DNA from: Lentisphaeria bacterium UBA7640
Lineage (GTDB): Bacteria; Verrucomicrobiota; Lentisphaeria; Victivallales; Victivallaceae
DNA: 26,889 nucleotides
Assembly (NCBI GenBank): GCA_002483765.1
Contig: DLIO01000058.1
Coordinates: forward strand, 1 to 26,889
Direction of reading: 5' to 3'
A program made the translations under genes and the position numbers. Shown one piece after another: positions 22,853 to 26,889 of the stretch. Each line of letters begins with the position of its first letter. Position 1 is the first letter of the stretch. The notes under the pieces are model-generated. The model was not told the DNA's origin. It searched no databases and saw nothing but the letters and a program-made list of their open reading frames with translations.

Positions 22853-23478
22853 ATATTGAAATATCAGACCGAAAAAAAAGTCAAAAAATTATAACTCTAT
22901 ATTTTCACGGCTTTCGTAAGTGATCTTTTACTGGACGTAACAAAAGTAGCCGATTTAGTTGTGGTTGTTTTGTTTCATGGCTGACACGTTTTTAATATAT
23001 CTATGATCTCGTCGTCATTATCGCAAGGCTCATCGCAACGTGATCTCTCATCCGGATAACCTTACGTGGGCTTCTTTGACCATCCTTTACGTTCGTCCCA
23101 GATATCAAACCAGTCACAGATCACTTGCTTAGCCCAACTTTCACCCCAATTCGATAATTTGAGCTTAAACTGTGAAATTAGGGTACTACAGCTTTTTTCA
23201 CTATAGGTCATATATAACCCCGTGCAAATATTTTTTGAGGTCAAGGAATATTATTAGGGCTCTACAAAATAGCTTCTTGAGCTTAGGCTATTGGCTGACT
23301 TGAGCTTAAAAAAATCATCAGAAATTTTATATCCCGACTTTCAGTGAAAGTCGGGTTGGCACGCACAGATAATAAGAAGCTAGGACCAGCAAAAACACAC
23401 TGTCACCTTACTGACCCTTTGAAATAAGATATAGTTTCCATAAATCGCTGGCAAAATCTATCTGCAAAATCAAGCAAG
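22853..23478. other. Long stretch without a recognisable gene
   Basis: Over 600 bp with no convincing coding region. It contains three copies of TTGAGCTTA (23159, 23277, 23300), a perfect 10-bp-stem hairpin at 23333-23355, and a short minus-strand frame (23062-23211) whose translation, rich in Trp and charged residues (LSNWGESWAKQVI), looks like a protein fragment. It may be the remains of a decayed gene. Confidence 0.45.
23333..23355. repeat. Perfect hairpin, 10-bp stem
   Basis: CCCGACTTTC and GAAAGTCGGG enclose an AGT loop. No T-tract follows on either strand, so it is more like a dispersed palindromic (REP-type) unit than an intrinsic terminator, although it could end transcription of the minus-strand lipoprotein gene about 125 bp away. 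Confidence 0.6.
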
Positions 23479-24138
23479 CTATTCTGTTGTCTCGTCAGAC
23501 TCAGTTTTTTCTGAGGAAGTAGTCGTTGCTGAGTCTTCTTTTATCGCAGGTAGTGAAACAGTTGTTAGCACTTTTGCATCTGGAGTTGGGCCGGTTTTAT
23601 TGGTGATTTTTGCACTTTTAATTTTTGCTACTTCCAATTGAGTGCTAGGTTTCCGAAGAAATTCAGCTCTAATCACCCTCATGTAAGACATCGTGGATTT
23701 CGGAAGATTGCTGTCGCCTCCAATTTTGCCGTATGAAGCAAAATCATCATCAAGTCTTCCCCAGGTTGCGCCACTGGTTCCGCTGGTACCACTATTTTCG
23801 CTAATTCTACCAAGTCCATCATCCCAGACATTATTCACGGATTGGGTTACGATCTTTGAAGGAATTACCTGGTGAGCAAAAATCAATACCACGTCCGCTC
23901 CAACAGCCTCTGCTTTCAAGCGGATCTCTTCAGAAATATCTTCTACGCTAAACCGGTCATAACGCCCGTAGGCAACGCACTTCCCGATTTCAACATAACT
24001 CTCATCGATATAATTGCGGTTATCATAAATCTTCACTGCAGTAGTAGGCTCAAACTCCTGTCCATTATATTTAACGCTAACACAGCCGGTCAGACAAAAT
24101 ACCGATGCCAATCCTAAAAATAAAAGCGAATATTTCAT
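23479..24138 (-). CDS. Lipoprotein of unknown function
   Basis: 219 residues from the ATG at 24138, with GGAG 6 bp upstream; the ATG at 24150 is in frame but has no such site. The signal is a clear lipoprotein type: MKY, a hydrophobic run and the lipobox LTGC, giving lipidated Cys19. The mature part has a short alpha/beta region (DESYVEIGKC, then EIRLKAEAVGADVVLIFAH) like small periplasmic lipoproteins that follow a YxxIG...A...L-x-x-A-x-x-x-G-A-D pattern, then a low-complexity SGTSGTSG segment and a Ser/Thr/Glu-rich tail. I do not recognise a function. It stands alone, divergent from the secreted protein gene at 24397. Confidence 0.75.
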   Translation of the reverse strand: MKYSLLFLGLASVFCLTGCVSVKYNGQEFEPTTAVKIYDNRNYIDESYVEIGKCVAYGRYDRFSVEDISEEIRLKAEAVGADVVLIFAHQVIPSKIVTQSVNNVWDDGLGRISENSGTSGTSGATWGRLDDDFASYGKIGGDSNLPKSTMSYMRVIRAEFLRKPSTQLEVAKIKSAKITNKTGPTPDAKVLTTVSLPAIKEDSATTTSSEKTESDETTE

Positions 24139-24297
24139 AGCCATCTCCATTGCTTAAGGTTTAAAAGTGTTTAAAAGTAAAAATTACCGCCAAACCAGCC
24201 AAATACAAGATAAAATGGGTTAATTGACTATACTAAAAATAAGTTAATCTTTAAAATAAAAATAAATCACAATTAGATAGCAAAATAACTTTGCCTA

Positions 24298-24328
24298 TTG
24301 ACAAATCGTAAAGTTGTTTTATTTTAAT
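24298..24328 (+). promoter_or_regulatory. Candidate promoter of the small secreted protein gene
   Basis: A consensus TTGACA (24298-24303) is followed by TTTAAT (24323-24328), 5/6 for the -10 but with a 19-bp spacer. A 16-bp near-perfect inverted repeat (TTCATGAA/TTCACGAA, 24354-24369) lies between it and the ribosome binding site and could be a regulator site or a chance palindrome. Confidence 0.4.
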
Positions 24329-24396
24329 GATGTCTTTGGATTTATGAAGCTCTTTCATGAATTCACGAATTAACCATCACACAAGGAGAGGTTATA

Positions 24397-24918
24397 ATGA
24401 AGAAATTATTTATGTTCGCCGCAGTTCTCTGCACATGTTTAATCGCTGTTGGTCAAGAAACTGCCACTAAACCCGGGATCGTCGGCTTAGATGTCGAAGG
24501 TAATGTTGTTCGTGAAACAGTATGGCGGAGGTATGGCAAAGGTTTCGAACCAATATTCAAGGACGGCACTGCTACTTTTAATAGTGACGATGCCAAAAAA
24601 GTTCAGGGGCTAGCCACCACAATTACATTGAATCAGAGCGAGGCCAAACCGATAATTTTTTCTGCTGAAAGCAAAGCAGAAAATGTCTCGGTTAAAAGTA
24701 AAGGCAATTATTCGTTTTATCTCGACATTACTTATACCGACAAAACAAAGATATTCGGGGTATTCACTCCTTTCAAAAGTGGTAGTCATGATTGGGAAAA
24801 AGCAGAGATGACTTTTACGCCAGAAAAACCGATCAAATCCATCCGTGCCTTTCTGCTTTTCCGTTACGTAACAGGAATAGCTTCCTTTCGCAATGCATTC
24901 GTTGCTGAGGTAAAATAA
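24397..24918 (+). CDS. Small secreted protein of unknown function
   Basis: 173 residues with a Sec signal peptide (MKK, hydrophobic run, probable cleavage near AVG-QE, about residue 19). AAGGAG lies about 8 bp before the ATG. The mature part is rich in beta-strand-like segments (ATTITLNQSEAKPIIFSAES, NYSFYLDITYTD, AEMTFTPEKPIKSIRAFLLF) and resembles a carbohydrate-binding-like beta-sandwich domain on its own, without a catalytic module. The pattern sugar-binding-like jelly roll plus signal peptide fits the carbohydrate-degrading lifestyle suggested by the cassette further left. It is monocistronic, with its own promoter and a strong terminator. Function not recognised. Confidence 0.8.
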   Translation: MKKLFMFAAVLCTCLIAVGQETATKPGIVGLDVEGNVVRETVWRRYGKGFEPIFKDGTATFNSDDAKKVQGLATTITLNQSEAKPIIFSAESKAENVSVKSKGNYSFYLDITYTDKTKIFGVFTPFKSGSHDWEKAEMTFTPEKPIKSIRAFLLFRYVTGIASFRNAFVAEVK

Positions 24919-24956
24919 ATAACCCACGGGCTTATTTAAACCTACAATAAAATATT

Positions 24957-24993
24957 ACGCGTCATCTGAGTTTTCTCCGATGACGCGTTTTTT
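24957..24993 (+). terminator. Rho-independent terminator
   Basis: ACGCGTCATC (24957-24966) pairs perfectly with GATGACGCGT (24979-24988); an inner GAG/CTC extension closes a TTTT loop, and six T follow (24988-24993). It ends the secreted protein gene and lies between convergent genes, so it may also act on tilS transcripts to a lesser degree. Confidence 0.9.
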
Positions 24994-25007
24994 AGTTGTG
25001 GCCAATA

Positions 25008-26333
25008 TCATAATTTATCCGTAGCATTCTCAAAACAACATAATTTCAGGATTGCTACTTGTGTGGTTTTCTGGGTAACCGGCGCAAATGAAGATCGTCG
25101 CACCCCTGGTATCCAAATAATTTCACCATTTGGAATAGCCAGAATGCGCAATTCGCTTTTTTGTTTGGCACTTAATTTGGCATCGCTAATAATCTTTTTT
25201 AGTTTTTTAGACTTTGAGGCACCGAATGGAATCATAGTGTCACCTGGTTCAGTAGTCGCAATTTTTAAAATATCCGGTAGCAACTCTGCATCAAAATTAA
25301 TACCATTTTCATCTATTACTGGCGCAATTTCGACGCTAAATCCAGCCATCGCTGCACATTCACGCCAGCGCCAAAATATCGGAGAAAAGGGTTTTAAATG
25401 ACGTTTTCTCAACCAAACTTCACTGCGATCAAAGGAGAGTTCGCAACTCTGGTCAACGTCCAGTAAACGGGGTTCAGTTGAGGCAGAGCCCAGCTCCTCA
25501 TCGAAGCGTTCCAAAAAACCTCGACTAGGCACAAAATCGGTTTTTGTAAAAGCGACTATCCATGAACGCAAGACACGCACGCGCAACGCCGGATGTAAAT
25601 CGCGCCAGAACTCTAGTGAAACAGCGGATTTGTCCGTGATGAAAGAAAATTGTTTTGTCGCTGTGCTTTCTAAATAATCAGCATCAATTCCTAAGGCTTC
25701 CGCTGCCCGTAACAAACCATTTTCGACTGGTGGAAATTTCTCGCTCCATTGTGGCAGCATAATATTACGTAGATAATTGCGTTGCATAACGTCATCACGA
25801 TTAGTAGCATCGCAACGCCAGTCGAAGATATTATTTTTGCGTAGAAACACCTCCAATTCAGAGCGACGAAATTTCAACAGTGGCCGCAGAAAAAGGATAT
25901 TACCAAAATGCAGAACTTCGCGCATTGAACTGAGTCCAGAGACATTTGAACCACGCCCCAAGCGAATCAATAGATTTTCTACCCAATCATCGGCATGATG
26001 CCCAAGCGCGACCGTAATAGGAACATCTCCAGCAAGTTCCGTCCACGCTTGGAGGCGCAAACGGCGCGCAGCAGCTTCAAGGTTTTCACCATTTTTCATG
26101 CGTTCAGGCACCAACAATGAAATCTCTTGATATTCAATATTTCGACTATGGCAAAAATCCCGACACCAAACCGCATCTTCAATTGAGGCTTGTCCACGGA
26201 TGCCGTGTTCAAAATGCACCGCTCGAACATTTACGCCGTGCTGAAGTAACAACATCAGAAGCGCAGTGCTATCAGCACCACCACTAAACCCGACATAGAT
26301 TAGCTCTTGTCCAAATGTAAAATCAAATTTCAT
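25008..26333 (-). CDS. tilS: tRNA(Ile)-lysidine synthase
   Basis: 441 residues from the ATG at 26333; a TTG at 26363 is in frame but has no ribosome binding site. The PP-loop motif SGGADS is at residues 17-22, followed by VHFEHGIRG, LGHHADDWVENLLIRLGRG and the RNYLRN motif, all typical of TilS. The C-terminal domain (GDTMIPFGASKSKKLKKII and IWIPGVRRS) is the TilS_C domain, so the enzyme is complete and like E. coli TilS in length. It converts C34 of tRNA-Ile(CAU) to lysidine with ATP and lysine, an essential cytoplasmic step for AUA decoding. It appears unrelated to its neighbours. Confidence 0.95.
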   Translation of the reverse strand: MKFDFTFGQELIYVGFSGGADSTALLMLLLQHGVNVRAVHFEHGIRGQASIEDAVWCRDFCHSRNIEYQEISLLVPERMKNGENLEAAARRLRLQAWTELAGDVPITVALGHHADDWVENLLIRLGRGSNVSGLSSMREVLHFGNILFLRPLLKFRRSELEVFLRKNNIFDWRCDATNRDDVMQRNYLRNIMLPQWSEKFPPVENGLLRAAEALGIDADYLESTATKQFSFITDKSAVSLEFWRDLHPALRVRVLRSWIVAFTKTDFVPSRGFLERFDEELGSASTEPRLLDVDQSCELSFDRSEVWLRKRHLKPFSPIFWRWRECAAMAGFSVEIAPVIDENGINFDAELLPDILKIATTEPGDTMIPFGASKSKKLKKIISDAKLSAKQKSELRILAIPNGEIIWIPGVRRSSFAPVTQKTTQVAILKLCCFENATDKL

Positions 26334-26407
26334 AATCTGCTTAAAATACTGTCTGCGCCGCAATTCGTCAACCCAACAAAGAAAAACCTAGAACAATTGG
26401 AGAGATT

Positions 26408-26447
26408 GTGGACTGGGTGGACTGGGTAAAACGTCCACTCTGTCCAC
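26408..26447. repeat. Inverted repeat between tilS and the four-helix-bundle gene
   Basis: Arms at 26408-26422 (GTGGACTGGGTGGAC) and 26433-26447 match in 13 of 15 positions, with a 10-nt loop. The left arm also contains a direct repeat of TGGACTGGG. No T-tract of a normal terminator on the minus strand follows, but it lies in the right place to act on transcripts of the upstream gene. Confidence 0.55.
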
Positions 26448-26485
26448 AACTTCTACTGACGGCAAAGTCACTGATGATCCTTTTT

Positions 26486-26889
26486 TCACTTTACAGTTCT
26501 CACACTGTAAAGTCGTTTGGTAAAGCCACCCTCGTTTTCAAAATCCCACGCTAATCGTTCCACCTGCCGGTCAAGCAGAGCGCAAGACACCGCCAGCAAA
26601 ACCAGCGCGGCATTAGCAGAAAACTCAGGATAAGCTTTGGTGAACAATGCGGAGGCGGTAGACATTTTTGCAAGCTGTCCACTTTGCCTTACAACCTCAA
26701 CCACCCAGAGTGCGACCTCATCGGCAGTTTCACATCGGCTGTCGATCAATTCCTGCCGAAGCGAATTTTCCAGCTCCCATTGAAGCAGCCCTCGTTGCCG
26801 TAAAAAATCTTCATAATCTAGTTTCAGCCCTTCGAGACTTGCTCTTGCTACTTGGGTTAATTTTAACGGCTCTTCTGCATTTTGTGTAA
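26486..26889 (-). CDS. Four-helix-bundle protein (rRNA-IVS type), 5' end outside window
   Basis: The frame is open to the window edge; 133 codons and the stop are present. Reading in from the edge, the residues LTQVARASLEGLKLDYEDFL and then RQRGLLQWE match the central region of the S23/four-helix-bundle suffix family, and the rest (DEVALWVVEVV, AALVLLAVSCALLDRQVERL) is helical, ending SVRTVK. The family is named from proteins encoded in 23S rRNA intervening sequences, but such genes are common and scattered in PVC and Bacteroidota genomes with no known function. An internal TTG (26749) is not the start, since the frame continues upstream with family-like sequence. Confidence 0.85.
   Translation of the reverse strand, partial: TQNAEEPLKLTQVARASLEGLKLDYEDFLRQRGLLQWELENSLRQELIDSRCETADEVALWVVEVVRQSGQLAKMSTASALFTKAYPEFSANAALVLLAVSCALLDRQVERLAWDFENEGGFTKRLYSVRTVK

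Noticed and set aside
23062..23244. 60-codon minus-strand frame as a real gene
   Set aside because: The translation looks protein-like, but it is short, starts poorly and has no recognisable family; kept only as a possible gene remnant.
26668..26889. Plus-strand open frame reaching the right edge
   Set aside because: It is antisense to the four-helix-bundle gene, whose translation is clearly family-like.

Overview
The window most likely comes from a Lentisphaerota (Victivallales-type) bacterium. The clearest sign is a pseudopilin-like protein with an FTLVELL N-terminus and an H-X9-DG C-terminal motif, sitting between a LacI regulator and a very large secreted glycosidase. This arrangement is characteristic of that phylum and its PVC relatives. 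A four-helix-bundle (rRNA-IVS-type) gene at the right edge fits the same group. The assignment is inferred from gene content only.

Left part, 204-16384, all on the minus strand: a run of fifteen genes, most of them overlapping or nearly so, that reads as an aryl-polyene-like (APE-like) type II polyketide/fatty-acid assembly line. In transcription order it encodes a FabF-like ketosynthase; an acyl carrier protein; a PlsC-type acyltransferase; a PaaK-like adenylating ligase; a radical SAM/SPASM enzyme fused to a hotdog dehydratase domain; a LolA-like carrier; an MMPL exporter fused to a DUF3261-like lipoprotein; a FabZ/ApeI-like dehydratase; a 4HBT thioesterase; a second ketosynthase; a degenerate ketosynthase (chain-length-factor type); two B12-binding-type radical SAM enzymes; a GT2 glycosyltransferase fused to DUF2062; and an LpxL-like acyltransferase. 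The ligase would load a starter, the KS/CLF, ACP and dehydratase pair would build an unsaturated chain, the acyl- and glycosyltransferases would attach it to a lipid, and MMPL/LolA/DUF3261 would export it. The three radical SAM enzymes are not part of the standard APE set. One is physically fused to a dehydratase, so they probably modify the growing or finished chain. No ketoreductase, second ACP or classical methyltransferase is visible. Palindromic 71-bp tandem repeats (21-203) lie directly behind the last gene.

Middle part, 16445-22778: an intergenic region with a doubtful small membrane ORF, a hairpin and a strong promoter with an overlapping LacI-type operator, followed by a plus-strand cassette of LacI regulator, H-X9-DG pseudopilin-like protein and a 1305-residue secreted protein (CBM9-like, LamG-like and C-terminal glycosidase-like parts). 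The cassette looks like a sugar-responsive polysaccharide or glycoprotein degradation unit.

Right part, 22779-26889: about 700 bp of largely non-coding, possibly decayed DNA with a perfect hairpin; a minus-strand lipoprotein; a plus-strand small secreted protein with a good intrinsic terminator; the housekeeping gene tilS; and a four-helix-bundle gene cut by the window edge. No rRNA, tRNA, CRISPR array or transposase was recognised.
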